Program-made: the position numbers and the translations under genes | Origin: Asticcacaulis tiandongensis | GTDB taxonomy: Bacteria > Pseudomonadota > Alphaproteobacteria > Caulobacterales > Caulobacteraceae | Length of the DNA stretch: 64,000 nt | NCBI RefSeq assembly: GCF_006475605.1 | Contig: NZ_SSBC01000010.1 | Span: 1 to 64,000 of the forward strand | Direction: 5' to 3' | Notes under the pieces: generated by a model | Databases searched by the model: none | Seen by the model: only the letters and a program-made list of their open reading frames with translations | What the model was told of the DNA's origin: nothing | Shown here: positions 8,096 through 16,901 of the stretch, in pieces | Position numbering within the stretch: position 1 is the stretch's first letter | How the letters are laid out: every line of letters begins with the position of its first letter

Positions 8096-9093
8096 ATGCG
8101 CAAACCTTTGCGGTGGATACGCCCTTTATCGAGGCACGCGGCCTGACGACCTCTGTGCGTACCAAACGCGGCGAAGTGCCGATTGTCACCGGCTTTGATC
8201 TGTCTGTCCGGCGCGGCGAGACGGTGGCCATTGTCGGGGAATCCGGTTGTGGCAAGTCGCTGGCGGCTCTGTCCTTGATGCAGCTTTTGCCCAAGGGGCG
8301 CGCCCGTGTTAGTGGGGGCGAAGTGCGCCTTGACGGGCGCGATATACTGACGCTTAAGGCCCGTGAACTGAATGCCCTGCGCGGGCGGGAGATCGCCCTG
8401 ATCTCACAGGACCCTATGAGCGCGCTCAATCCGGTCATATCCATAGGCGCACAGCTCCGCGAAGCCATCACCGCCCATAGCGACCTGAAAGGTGAGGCCC
8501 TGCACGCCCGTGCCATTGAGCTTATGCGGCTGGTGCAAATTCCTGATCCCGAAGCCCGTCTCAGGGAATATCCGCACCGCTTGTCGGGTGGTATGTGCCA
8601 GCGGGTTAGTATCGCCATGGCCATCGCCTCACAACCGCGCCTTCTGATCGCCGATGAACCGACGACGGCGCTTGATGTCACCATTCAGGCGCAGGTGCTG
8701 CAACTGCTGCAACGGCTAAAGCGCGAAACCGGCATGGCTTTGCTGATTATCACCCATGATTTTGGTGTGGTAGCGGAAATGGCCGACCGCGTGGCGGTGA
8801 TGTATGCCGGACGCATTGTTGAGGAGGGGCCGGTGCGTGAGATTTTTCGCAACCCGCGCCATCCCTATACGCAGGGCCTTCTGGCACTTACCCGTCATCA
8901 CCCACGTGGGATGCGCCTGCCTGAGATTGCCGGTCTGGTGCCCGCCTATGGTGAGGCGCGGACGGGCTGCGCTTTTGCCGACCGCTGCCCGCAGGCTCGG
9001 GCCATTTGCCGCCAGCTAACGCCTGAGCGCCGTTCTGTCGGCCCCTTGCATGACACGGCCTGCTGGCTGACGGAAACCGGAGAGGTCGCATGA
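8092..9093 (+). CDS. ABC importer ATPase, DppD/GsiA-N type
   Basis: This 333-residue ATPase powers the importer. Visible motifs are Walker A GESGCGKS (about residues 46-53), a Q-loop ISQDPMSALNP, the signature LSGGMCQRV, Walker B LLIADEPTTALD, and the H-loop ITHDFG. The C-terminal oligopeptide domain includes CAFADRCPQARAIC, a Cys cluster found in DppD-type subunits. It overlaps the upstream permease and the downstream ATPase by ATGA. Confidence 0.95.
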   Translation: MNAQTFAVDTPFIEARGLTTSVRTKRGEVPIVTGFDLSVRRGETVAIVGESGCGKSLAALSLMQLLPKGRARVSGGEVRLDGRDILTLKARELNALRGREIALISQDPMSALNPVISIGAQLREAITAHSDLKGEALHARAIELMRLVQIPDPEARLREYPHRLSGGMCQRVSIAMAIASQPRLLIADEPTTALDVTIQAQVLQLLQRLKRETGMALLIITHDFGVVAEMADRVAVMYAGRIVEEGPVREIFRNPRHPYTQGLLALTRHHPRGMRLPEIAGLVPAYGEARTGCAFADRCPQARAICRQLTPERRSVGPLHDTACWLTETGEVA

Positions 9094-10082
9094 CGCTATT
9101 GTCTGTTCGTAATCTGGAAGTCCATCTGCCGACTACGCATGGGGTGGTGCACGCGGTGAATGGCCTTGATCTTGATATAGCCGCAGGCGAGACCGTGGGC
9201 CTGATCGGGGAATCCGGCTGCGGGAAATCAACCCTCGGTAAGACCCTTATGCGACTCGTACCCTCAACCGGAGGTTCAATCAGTCTGGAAGGGCAGGATA
9301 TTACCCATCTGGATGCCCGTGGCCTTAAACCTGTGCGTCCGAAGATTCAGATGGTTTTTCAGGATAATGCCAGTGCGCTTAATCCCCGTCACACGGTGGG
9401 GCAGAGCATTTCCCAGCCGCTGCGCCTCAATGGTTGGTCGAAGCGTGACGCTCGCCAGCATACCGAAGAACTTCTGGCACGGGTCGGTCTGCCGAAAGAC
9501 AGTTTTGACCGCTATCCCAATGAATTTTCCGGCGGTCAGCGTCAGCGTGTCGGTATTGCGCGCGCCATAGCCCTTAATCCGAAACTGATTGTCTGCGATG
9601 AACCGGTATCGGCGCTGGATGTGTCGGTACGGGCGCAGGTCATCAACCTGCTGGGGGATTTGCAGCGTGATCTCGGTGTGTCGTTCCTGTTCATCTCGCA
9701 TGATCTGTCGGTGGTTGAACATATCGCCGATCGGGTGATTGTTATGTATCTGGGGCGCATTGTCGAACAGGGACGCGGCGACAGCTTTTGGAAATCCCCA
9801 AAGCACCCTTATACGCGTGCCCTGCTTGATGCCGCGCCAGCCCATGATCCGGATGCGCCGCGCGCGGTGGACAAACCGCTGTTACAAGGCGAACTGCCCA
9901 GTAATCTGCACCTCCCACAGGGCTGCCCGTTTCAGGGGCGTTGCCCGCTGGTCGAGGCCCGTTGCCGCGAAAGCGTTCCACAATTGCGTCGTGCCGAAGG
10001 CGGTAATCAGGTTGCCTGCCATCTGGTGCCCGAACCCGCAGAACCCGCCGTGCAGCCTGTGCCGGAACCTGTTTACTCTTAA
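9090..10082 (+). CDS. ABC importer ATPase, DppF/GsiA-C type
   Basis: This 330-residue second ATPase has Walker A GESGCGKST, the Q-loop MVFQDNASALNPRHTVG, the signature FSGGQRQRVGIARA, Walker B LIVCDEPVSALDVS and the H-loop ISHDLS. The C-terminal oligopeptide/dipeptide domain ends with the Cys-containing CPFQGRCPLVEARCRE. A Pro/Glu-rich tail follows. It completes a five-component importer together with the binding protein at 875-2467, which lies 4 kb upstream. The nearest functional comparisons are dipeptide and glutathione importers, and a sulfur-bearing peptide-like ligand fits the locus. Confidence 0.95.
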   Translation: MTLLSVRNLEVHLPTTHGVVHAVNGLDLDIAAGETVGLIGESGCGKSTLGKTLMRLVPSTGGSISLEGQDITHLDARGLKPVRPKIQMVFQDNASALNPRHTVGQSISQPLRLNGWSKRDARQHTEELLARVGLPKDSFDRYPNEFSGGQRQRVGIARAIALNPKLIVCDEPVSALDVSVRAQVINLLGDLQRDLGVSFLFISHDLSVVEHIADRVIVMYLGRIVEQGRGDSFWKSPKHPYTRALLDAAPAHDPDAPRAVDKPLLQGELPSNLHLPQGCPFQGRCPLVEARCRESVPQLRRAEGGNQVACHLVPEPAEPAVQPVPEPVYS

Positions 10083-10093
10083 GGAAATCTGAA

Positions 10094-10426
10094 ATGCCCT
10101 CAACGCTTGTGTCCACCCGCGAAGGCTGGATCGAAGACCCCGAAGCCCTATTTGACGCCGTGCAGACGGCACTGACCGAAAGCATAGGCACACCGCCTCA
10201 GGCGCGTCATATTCGCCTGCTCGAATTGCCTGCGCACCATTACGCCACGGCACCGGACAACGGGCCGCGCTATACCGAGCTTCAGGTCACGCTCTTTTCC
10301 GGTCGCACGACTGAACTGAAGCAGGCCCTGTATGCGGCGCTAAAGCGCAATCTGGGCAGGCTGGGCGTGCCGGAAGATGATGTGAAGGTCATATTGATTG
10401 AATCGCCCAAAGAGAACTGGAGTTAA
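10094..10426 (+). CDS. Tautomerase-superfamily protein
   Basis: This 110-residue protein is of the tautomerase superfamily (4-oxalocrotonate tautomerase/MIF fold). Pro directly follows the initiator Met (MPSTLVSTREGW), supplying the N-terminal Pro base these enzymes use for keto-enol isomerisation or related chemistry. The second half, with TLFSGRTTELKQALYAAL and VPEDDVKVILIESPKENWS, matches the Tautomerase_2 pattern. The gene starts 11 bp after the ATPase stop and its stop overlaps the MFS start. It contains only its initiator Met and no Cys. It may act on an enol or enethiol intermediate in organosulfur breakdown; this is inference. Confidence 0.8.
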   Translation: MPSTLVSTREGWIEDPEALFDAVQTALTESIGTPPQARHIRLLELPAHHYATAPDNGPRYTELQVTLFSGRTTELKQALYAALKRNLGRLGVPEDDVKVILIESPKENWS

Positions 10427-11736
10427 TGTCCGCTTCAGGCGGTGCGGAACCGGACGCGCGGTCCTCCGGTCGCACCGACGCCTTTGCCGCCTTCCGCTCA
10501 CGTGATTTCCGCTGGTTCTATCTGGCGCGGATGTCCAATAATCTTGGCACCAATATCATGCTGCCGACGCTTGGCTGGCAGATATATGCCATGACGCGTG
10601 ACCCGATGGCACTCGGGCTGGTCGGTGTGGCGGTCTTCGTGCCGACGCTGCTGGCGACCTTGCCCTCTGGTCAGGCGGCTGACCGGTTTGAGCGTCGCAA
10701 TGTTTACCGGCTGTTTCAGCTGGTACTCATGATGTCGGCTCTGTCTTTTGTTGCCCTGACCATTAAGGGTGTGACCTCGCCGGTGCCATTTTATCTGGCG
10801 GCGGCCATTTTCGGTGTGGGAAAAACCTTCTCGGCTCCGTGTGCGCAGGCGTGGATGCCGCACCTCATGCCGCGTCAGGATTTTCCCAATGCCGTGGCGT
10901 GGAACTCATCGGCCTTTCAACTGGCGGGCATAGTGGGGCCGTCGGTGGCGGGTCTGATTATCTTTCTGGCCAACGAAGCCACCGCCTATGGCGTGGCTGC
11001 AGGATTTTATGTCGGCTCGTTTGTGCTGGCGACACTGGTGCGCACCCGCAGCAAGGGTAATGACCAGCATAATAAGGGACTGGCGCACCTTTTGGGCGGG
11101 ATTACCTATATCGGTCGCCACCCCCTTATCCTTGGGGCAACGACAATGGATCTGTTTGCCGGATTGCTTGGTGGGGCCACGGCGCTTTTGCCGATTTTCG
11201 CCACCGAAATCCTCCATGTCGGGGAAGCCGGTTTCGGTGTCTTGCGCAGCGCCTCGGCGGTAGGGGCCGTGGCGGCGGCGACCTTTATGGCCTTTCGGCC
11301 CATGCACCGGCGGGTCGGTCGCTGGATGTTCGTGGCGCTGGCCTGTTTTGGCCTGTCGATCATCGTCTTTGGGCTGTCGTCTTCTTATATTCTGTCGATC
11401 ATTGCCCTGACGGTAATGGGCGGGGCGCGCATGACCGGGGCCTGTATCCGTCAGTCGCTGGTGCAGCTATCGACGCCGGATGATATGCGCGGGCGGGTCA
11501 GTTCGGCCAATATGGTCTTTGGCAGTGCCGCCAATGAACTGGGGGATATGGAGGCGGGTTTTGTCGCCTCGTTTGTCGGTGCTGCACCGGCGGCTGTCAT
11601 CGGCGGGGCAGGCGTTCTGGCGGTCGGCGGGATATGGTTTTTCCTGTTCCCGTCGCTAAGGGGTATTGACCGTATTGATGATGGCGCGCCTCATGCAAAG
11701 ACAAAGGACACGGGCTCTCTGAAAGAGGCAGCATGA
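10426..11736 (+). CDS. MFS transporter (EntS/MFS_3 type)
   Basis: This 436-residue major facilitator protein has about 12 hydrophobic segments. An initial cytosolic stretch is followed by FRWFYLARMSNNLGTNIM and the loop motif GQAADRFERRNV after the second helix. The MFS_3 group includes the enterobactin exporter EntS and other efflux proteins. Its start overlaps the tautomerase stop by one base, so it is the last gene of the importer operon, followed by a terminator. Export of a desulfurised carbon skeleton or a toxic by-product is a plausible role, but the sequence does not show it. Confidence 0.85.
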   Translation: MSASGGAEPDARSSGRTDAFAAFRSRDFRWFYLARMSNNLGTNIMLPTLGWQIYAMTRDPMALGLVGVAVFVPTLLATLPSGQAADRFERRNVYRLFQLVLMMSALSFVALTIKGVTSPVPFYLAAAIFGVGKTFSAPCAQAWMPHLMPRQDFPNAVAWNSSAFQLAGIVGPSVAGLIIFLANEATAYGVAAGFYVGSFVLATLVRTRSKGNDQHNKGLAHLLGGITYIGRHPLILGATTMDLFAGLLGGATALLPIFATEILHVGEAGFGVLRSASAVGAVAAATFMAFRPMHRRVGRWMFVALACFGLSIIVFGLSSSYILSIIALTVMGGARMTGACIRQSLVQLSTPDDMRGRVSSANMVFGSAANELGDMEAGFVASFVGAAPAAVIGGAGVLAVGGIWFFLFPSLRGIDRIDDGAPHAKTKDTGSLKEAA

Positions 11737-11737
11737 A

Positions 11738-11771
11738 AAAAAACCCGCCAGTGACGGCGGGCTTTTTCTTT
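11738..11771. terminator. Bidirectional terminator between convergent genes
   Basis: A run of As, CCCGCC (11744-11749), AGTGAC, then GGCGGG (11756-11761) and a T-rich tract works in both directions. It ends the MFS operon on the plus strand and the aldo/keto reductase gene on the minus strand. Confidence 0.85.
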
Positions 11772-11783
11772 CTTGGGAAAGGA

Positions 11784-12755
<972 letters not shown>

Positions 12756-12787
12756 AGTTTTGCTTCTCCAATAAGTCAGTTTAAATC

Positions 12788-12804
12788 ATATTGACTTGAT
12801 ATGG
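12788..12804 (-). promoter_or_regulatory. Candidate island operator, site 6 (divergent promoters)
   Basis: On the minus strand the site is CATATCAAGTCAATATG, matching 14 of 17 positions of the perfect dyad at 824-840, with both outer arms intact. It lies 32 bp from the reductase start and about 125 bp from the monooxygenase start, so one site could control both divergent units. Confidence 0.55.
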
Positions 12805-12929
12805 ATTGAGGATTAGCACAGTCACATAAACGGAACAAGCGGCCTTTGTGTCCCCGTTCCCATTTAGAGGTTTAGCCGTCAACGGCACGCCGCTTTCTTC
12901 CCCTCATCCTCATTTCGCGGTGCTTATCC

Positions 12930-14084
12930 ATGACCACTAAGCCTTTGCACTTTGGTTTCACCTACACCCCTCACGGCGCGCATCCGGGAGCCTGGCGTCA
13001 CCCGGATAGCCGGCATGATCCGTTTGATCCGGCCCAAATTACCGCCCAGACGCAAGCGGTTGAGGCGGCGGGTTTCACCTTCATACGGTTTCAGGATCAA
13101 CTGGCTCCTGAAGCCAGGGCTGCGGCCCATGCGCCGGAGGCTCTGGCGCGTACCGAAGCCTTTACGACGGCATCGTTTCTGGCGACGCGCACAAAGCGTC
13201 TGGGGTTTGTGGTCACGGGCAATACCAGCTATTTCGAGCCGTTCAATCTGGCGCGTCTGACGGCATCGCTTGATCATGTGACACACGGTCGCGCAGGCTG
13301 GGAACTGACGAGCGGGGCTTCCTATCCGGCGGCGCGTAACTACAGCCAGACCGAAGCCACGCCTGAGGTGCATTACGCCCGTGCCGCCGAGGTTTTGGAT
13401 ATCCTGCGCAAGCTGTGGGATTCATGGGAAGATGACGCCTTCATCCGTAACAAGGCCACCGGCGAATATGTTGATGGCGACCGGATTCATCCGATACATC
13501 ACGAGGGTGAGCGCTTCCGTATCAAGGGGCCGCTCAATGTCGCCCGTCCGCCGCAGGGTCAGGTGGTGGTGGCCCATGAAATCACGTCTGATCTGTCCTA
13601 TGCTATCGCGGCGCAGGCCGATCTTGTTTTTCTCGGAAGCCATGCGCCCGCCGAAATTCGTAACCGCGCCGATGCAATGCGCGAAGCGGTAAAGGCGGCT
13701 GGCCGCGCAGCAGACAGCGTACGCCTGTTTGCGGATGTCATACCCGTGCTTGCCGCTACGCCAGAGGCCGCCAAAGCGCTTTTGGCCGACCTTAATGCGC
13801 GGGCAGGCCAATCGGCAGACGGATATGTCATCGCGGGTGACGCGAAACAGATTGCCGACCAGATCGAAGCCCTGGCCGAAACCGGTGGCGTGAACGGCAT
13901 CAATATCCGTTCGCCGCTCCTGCCAACGCAGCTTGAGGCTTTCGTCGAGCTTGTTGTGCCGGAACTCAAGGCGCGCGGTCTTTGGGCCGAGCCGAAGGAC
14001 GGGGCGACCTTGCGCGACCATCTGGGCCTTGATCGTCCTGCCAACCGTTTAACGACCCGCGCCGACCTCAAGGCGGCAGTATAG
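12930..14084 (+). CDS. FMN-dependent monooxygenase (NtaA/SnaA/DszA family), short form
   Basis: This 384-residue class C flavin-dependent monooxygenase has a luciferase-like TIM barrel. Family blocks visible are HPGAWRHP near residue 20, TASLDHVTHGRAGWELTSG (about 111-129) and LDILRKLWDSWEDDAF. The end LRDHLGLDRP is shared with NtaA, SnaA and DszA. Such enzymes use reduced FMN from a separate reductase, here probably the product of 17971-18570, to oxidise the substrate beside a C-S or C-N bond. It is about 70 residues shorter than typical DszA. It has only two Met and no Cys. It heads an operon with a second monooxygenase (9-bp gap) and a rhodanese. Confidence 0.88.
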   Translation: MTTKPLHFGFTYTPHGAHPGAWRHPDSRHDPFDPAQITAQTQAVEAAGFTFIRFQDQLAPEARAAAHAPEALARTEAFTTASFLATRTKRLGFVVTGNTSYFEPFNLARLTASLDHVTHGRAGWELTSGASYPAARNYSQTEATPEVHYARAAEVLDILRKLWDSWEDDAFIRNKATGEYVDGDRIHPIHHEGERFRIKGPLNVARPPQGQVVVAHEITSDLSYAIAAQADLVFLGSHAPAEIRNRADAMREAVKAAGRAADSVRLFADVIPVLAATPEAAKALLADLNARAGQSADGYVIAGDAKQIADQIEALAETGGVNGINIRSPLLPTQLEAFVELVVPELKARGLWAEPKDGATLRDHLGLDRPANRLTTRADLKAAV

Positions 14085-14093
14085 GAAACCACC

Positions 14094-15485
14094 ATGTCCA
14101 ACCGTCAGCTTCATTTCGGCCTCATGTTCTGGGCCAATGGCACCCATCCGTCGGGATGGCGTATGCCGACCGCGCATGAAACCGCGCCTTTCGATATAGA
14201 ATTCCTGCAAAAGGTGACGCAAATCGCCGAAGGGGCTAAATTCGATTTCCTGTTCCTTGGGGATCGTCTGGCGTCCGATCCGGCCTTGCAGACGACCAAT
14301 CCGTCGCAGATGTCGCGCCTTGAACCGTTTGTGTCGGCGGCGTCGCTGGCGGCGGCGACAAGTCATATCGGCATAGTGGTGACGGCAAACCCGACCTATT
14401 ATGACCCGTATAATATTGCGCACCTTACCGCGTCGCTTGATCACCTGAGCGGTGGACGGGCTTCGTGGAATCTGGTGACCGGTGCCGATGAAATCGCTGC
14501 CGCCAATTTCAGTCGCGATGAACACTGGGACACCGAAAAGCGTTATGACTGGGCCGATGAATTTGTCGAGGTGACGCGCAAGCTGTGGGATTCGTGGGAT
14601 GAGGACGCCTATGACGCCGATCCGGTTTCAGGTGCACGGGCGATCAACCATCAGGGTCGCTTCTTCAATATTAACGGCCCTCTGGCGGTCAAACGCCCTC
14701 CACAGGGGCATATCGTCATTCTGCACGCCGGCACCTCTGACCGCTCACGTGAGCTGGGCGCACGCGATGCCGATGTGATCTTTGCCGCAGGACCGAACAT
14801 TCCGGCGGCTAAGGCCTATTACGATGATATCAAGGCACGGGCGAAAAAACATGGTCGTTCCGCAGACGATATTGCCATCCTGCCCGGTATGACGCCGATT
14901 GTAGCGCCGACGACCGCAGAGGCCGTGAAAATTTACGATCAGCTCAACAGTTTCATCCAGATCGACTCCGAAGATACCGCTGAAGAACATCGTCGGTATG
15001 GGGCGCTGGGGGGGCGGGGCAAGCGGAACCTGTCGAACGTCACCCGCACCATAGGCGTTGACGTGATCGGGCGCGGCGTAGATGAGGTGGTCGATCCGCT
15101 GGTGCTGAAAGAAGCCAATGAAGACGGCCAAAAGTTGTTTGCCCAGATTACCGAGCGGACACGCCGTGATGTAACGGGGGCTAATCGCATCACCTATCGT
15201 GATCTGATCATTGCCGCTGCCGGTCAGGGCGGCGGTGTTGTCGGCAATCCGAAAGAGGTCGCTGATCATATCGAGCACTGGTTCGAAGCCAGGGCCTGTG
15301 ATGGTTTCAACATTTTCCCCGCCTATAATCCGGATACGGTATCCGCCTTTGCTGATCTGGTCGTGCCGATCCTTCAGAATCGCGGTCTTTACCGCCGTGA
15401 CTATTCCGGCCCGACTTTCCGTGATCATCTGGGCCTCAAACGTCCGGCCAACAGCCTGACCCGCACCGTCGTTGCAGCTGAATAG
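14094..15485 (+). CDS. FMN-dependent monooxygenase (NtaA/SnaA/DszA family), full length
   Basis: This 463-residue second luciferase-like monooxygenase is the usual length of NtaA/DszA enzymes. Visible blocks: HPSGWRMP, TASLDHLSGGRASWNLVTG, ADEFVEVTRKLWDSWDEDAY, KRPPQGHIVILHAGTSDRSR and the terminal TFRDHLGLKRPANSL. Having two paralogues in tandem resembles multi-step organosulfur oxidation, but the substrate cannot be read from sequence. It carries five Met and one Cys, again low for its size. It is co-transcribed with the preceding monooxygenase and the rhodanese gene. Confidence 0.9.
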   Translation: MSNRQLHFGLMFWANGTHPSGWRMPTAHETAPFDIEFLQKVTQIAEGAKFDFLFLGDRLASDPALQTTNPSQMSRLEPFVSAASLAAATSHIGIVVTANPTYYDPYNIAHLTASLDHLSGGRASWNLVTGADEIAAANFSRDEHWDTEKRYDWADEFVEVTRKLWDSWDEDAYDADPVSGARAINHQGRFFNINGPLAVKRPPQGHIVILHAGTSDRSRELGARDADVIFAAGPNIPAAKAYYDDIKARAKKHGRSADDIAILPGMTPIVAPTTAEAVKIYDQLNSFIQIDSEDTAEEHRRYGALGGRGKRNLSNVTRTIGVDVIGRGVDEVVDPLVLKEANEDGQKLFAQITERTRRDVTGANRITYRDLIIAAAGQGGGVVGNPKEVADHIEHWFEARACDGFNIFPAYNPDTVSAFADLVVPILQNRGLYRRDYSGPTFRDHLGLKRPANSLTRTVVAAE

Positions 15486-15496
15486 GGAGCATTGCG

Positions 15497-16294
15497 ATGA
15501 GCCGACAGGACGTTCTGATTACGGCGGCGGAATTGAAAGACCGCTTGCCCTCCGTTATCCTGATTGATGTGGGGGCCGATGAGACGGGCCGCACTCAGGG
15601 CATTGCCGGGGCTGTGCCGGTTTCGGCTATCGCCTTTGCCGGTACGGGCGGCGGGGTGAGGGGCAATCGCCCCTTGCCCGACATTGTCGTGTTTCAGGAC
15701 CGTGTCCGTAACTGGGGCATAGATGATGACAGCGACATCGTCCTCTATGATGATAAGGGAGATCTTCAGGCCGCGCGCGGCTGGTGGACACTGAAGTGGG
15801 CCGGACTGAAGACGGTTCGTTTGCTTGATGGCGGTCTGGCGGCGGCCGAACGCGCGGGATTGCCACTGACGACGCTTGAGCCACCGAACAGGCAGGGGCA
15901 GGCCGTGCTTGGCGCGGGCCATCTGCCGATACTTGAGGCCGACGAGGCAGCGGAATATGCCCGTCAGGGGCGTCTGCTGGACGCGCGCGCCTCAAAAGCC
16001 TTTAACGGTGACCCGGAAGCCAAAACCGGCGGGCACATCCCCGGTGCCGTCAATATTCCGGCGTCCGGTAATCTGGACGTGGACGGGACATTTTTGTCGG
16101 ATGAGGCACTGGCTGAACTTTATCCGGAGCGCGATGACATAGGTGTAAGCTGTGGCGCGGGTGTCTCTGCAGCGCATAATGCGGCGGCACTGGCCATACT
16201 GGGGATTATCCCACCGCTCTATGTCGCTTCATGGTCTGGCTGGAGCGCCGATGCGTCCCGTCCGGTAGCCTATGGCAAAGCGGTTTCTCTCTGA
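15497..16294 (+). CDS. Two-domain rhodanese / sulfurtransferase (SseA-like)
   Basis: This 265-residue protein has an inactive N-terminal rhodanese domain (about 1-125) and an active C-terminal one (about 140-260). The active loop is Cys219-Gly-Ala-Gly-Val-Ser, close to the CGSGVT loop of 3-mercaptopyruvate sulfurtransferases. The family moves a sulfane sulfur from thiosulfate or 3-mercaptopyruvate onto an acceptor through a Cys persulfide. The gene begins 11 bp after the second monooxygenase. Its catalytic Cys is its only Cys, and its only Met is the initiator. It probably channels released sulfur toward assimilation; that is inference from context. Confidence 0.88.
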   Translation: MSRQDVLITAAELKDRLPSVILIDVGADETGRTQGIAGAVPVSAIAFAGTGGGVRGNRPLPDIVVFQDRVRNWGIDDDSDIVLYDDKGDLQAARGWWTLKWAGLKTVRLLDGGLAAAERAGLPLTTLEPPNRQGQAVLGAGHLPILEADEAAEYARQGRLLDARASKAFNGDPEAKTGGHIPGAVNIPASGNLDVDGTFLSDEALAELYPERDDIGVSCGAGVSAAHNAAALAILGIIPPLYVASWSGWSADASRPVAYGKAVSL

Positions 16295-16383
16295 TCATAC
16301 TATGCGACTATGAATTGAGGCTGGCTTTTTGATACAACTGCGGCCATATGGGATTGTGATTCATCAAAGGGCCACTTCTTCTT

Positions 16384-16815
16384 ATGATTTCTCAACGCTG
16401 CCGCTATGCACTTAAGGCTATGATCAATCTGGCACGTCAGGATACGGTCGTGCCAAAGCAGGTGGCTGTGATATCGGCCGAGGAGACCATTCCGCGCAAG
16501 TTTCTTGAGGGGATCATGTCCGAACTGCGTCAGGGCGGATTTGTCGAAGCCCTGCGCGGTAAGACGGGCGGTTACCGGTTGGCGCGTCCGGCAGAACTGA
16601 TTACCTTCGGCGAGATCATGCGCGTGGTCGATGGGCCGCTGGCGCTTTTGCCCTGTGTCAGCCAGCATTTCTATAAACGGTGCGAGGATTGCCGTGACGA
16701 AAAGGCCTGTGAACTGCGGCGCATCATGGCCCGTGTCCGTCGCGAAGCCTCGGACGTTCTTGATCGTACAACACTTGGTGACGCGGTGAGTCAACCGCAA
16801 CTTGGCATAGTTTAG
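16384..16815 (+). CDS. Rrf2-family regulator with four-Cys sensor loop
   Basis: This 143-residue winged-helix repressor is of the Rrf2 family (CymR, IscR, NsrR relatives). The N-terminal HTH includes IPRKFLEGIMSELRQGGFVEALRGKTGGYRLAR in family form (only partly quoted as key: KTGGYRLA at 60-67). The sensor loop holds Cys91, Cys100, Cys103 and Cys109 (C-x8-C-x2-C-x5-C), able in principle to bind an Fe-S cluster or report thiol state. It lies inside the sulfur island between the rhodanese and the DszB-like gene, so it is the natural candidate regulator. A weak half-site CATATGGGATTG at 16345-16356 precedes it, suggesting possible autoregulation. Confidence 0.88.
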   Translation: MISQRCRYALKAMINLARQDTVVPKQVAVISAEETIPRKFLEGIMSELRQGGFVEALRGKTGGYRLARPAELITFGEIMRVVDGPLALLPCVSQHFYKRCEDCRDEKACELRRIMARVRREASDVLDRTTLGDAVSQPQLGIV

Positions 16816-16856
16816 GATCGATAGTGCCTGACGCTACTTTTTCTGGATTGCAAATT

Positions 16857-16873
16857 CAGACTTAATTGATAGG
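16857..16873 (-). promoter_or_regulatory. Candidate island operator, site 7
   Basis: On the minus strand the site is CCTATCAATTAAGTCTG. It shares TATCAATTAA with the site at 2642-2658 and lies 28 bp before the DszB-like start. The plus-strand stretch TTGATAGGAAATAA is also found at 2591-2604 before the receptor gene. Confidence 0.45.
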
Positions 16874-16901
16874 AAATAAAACAGTTTCAAGGATAACTGT
16901 G

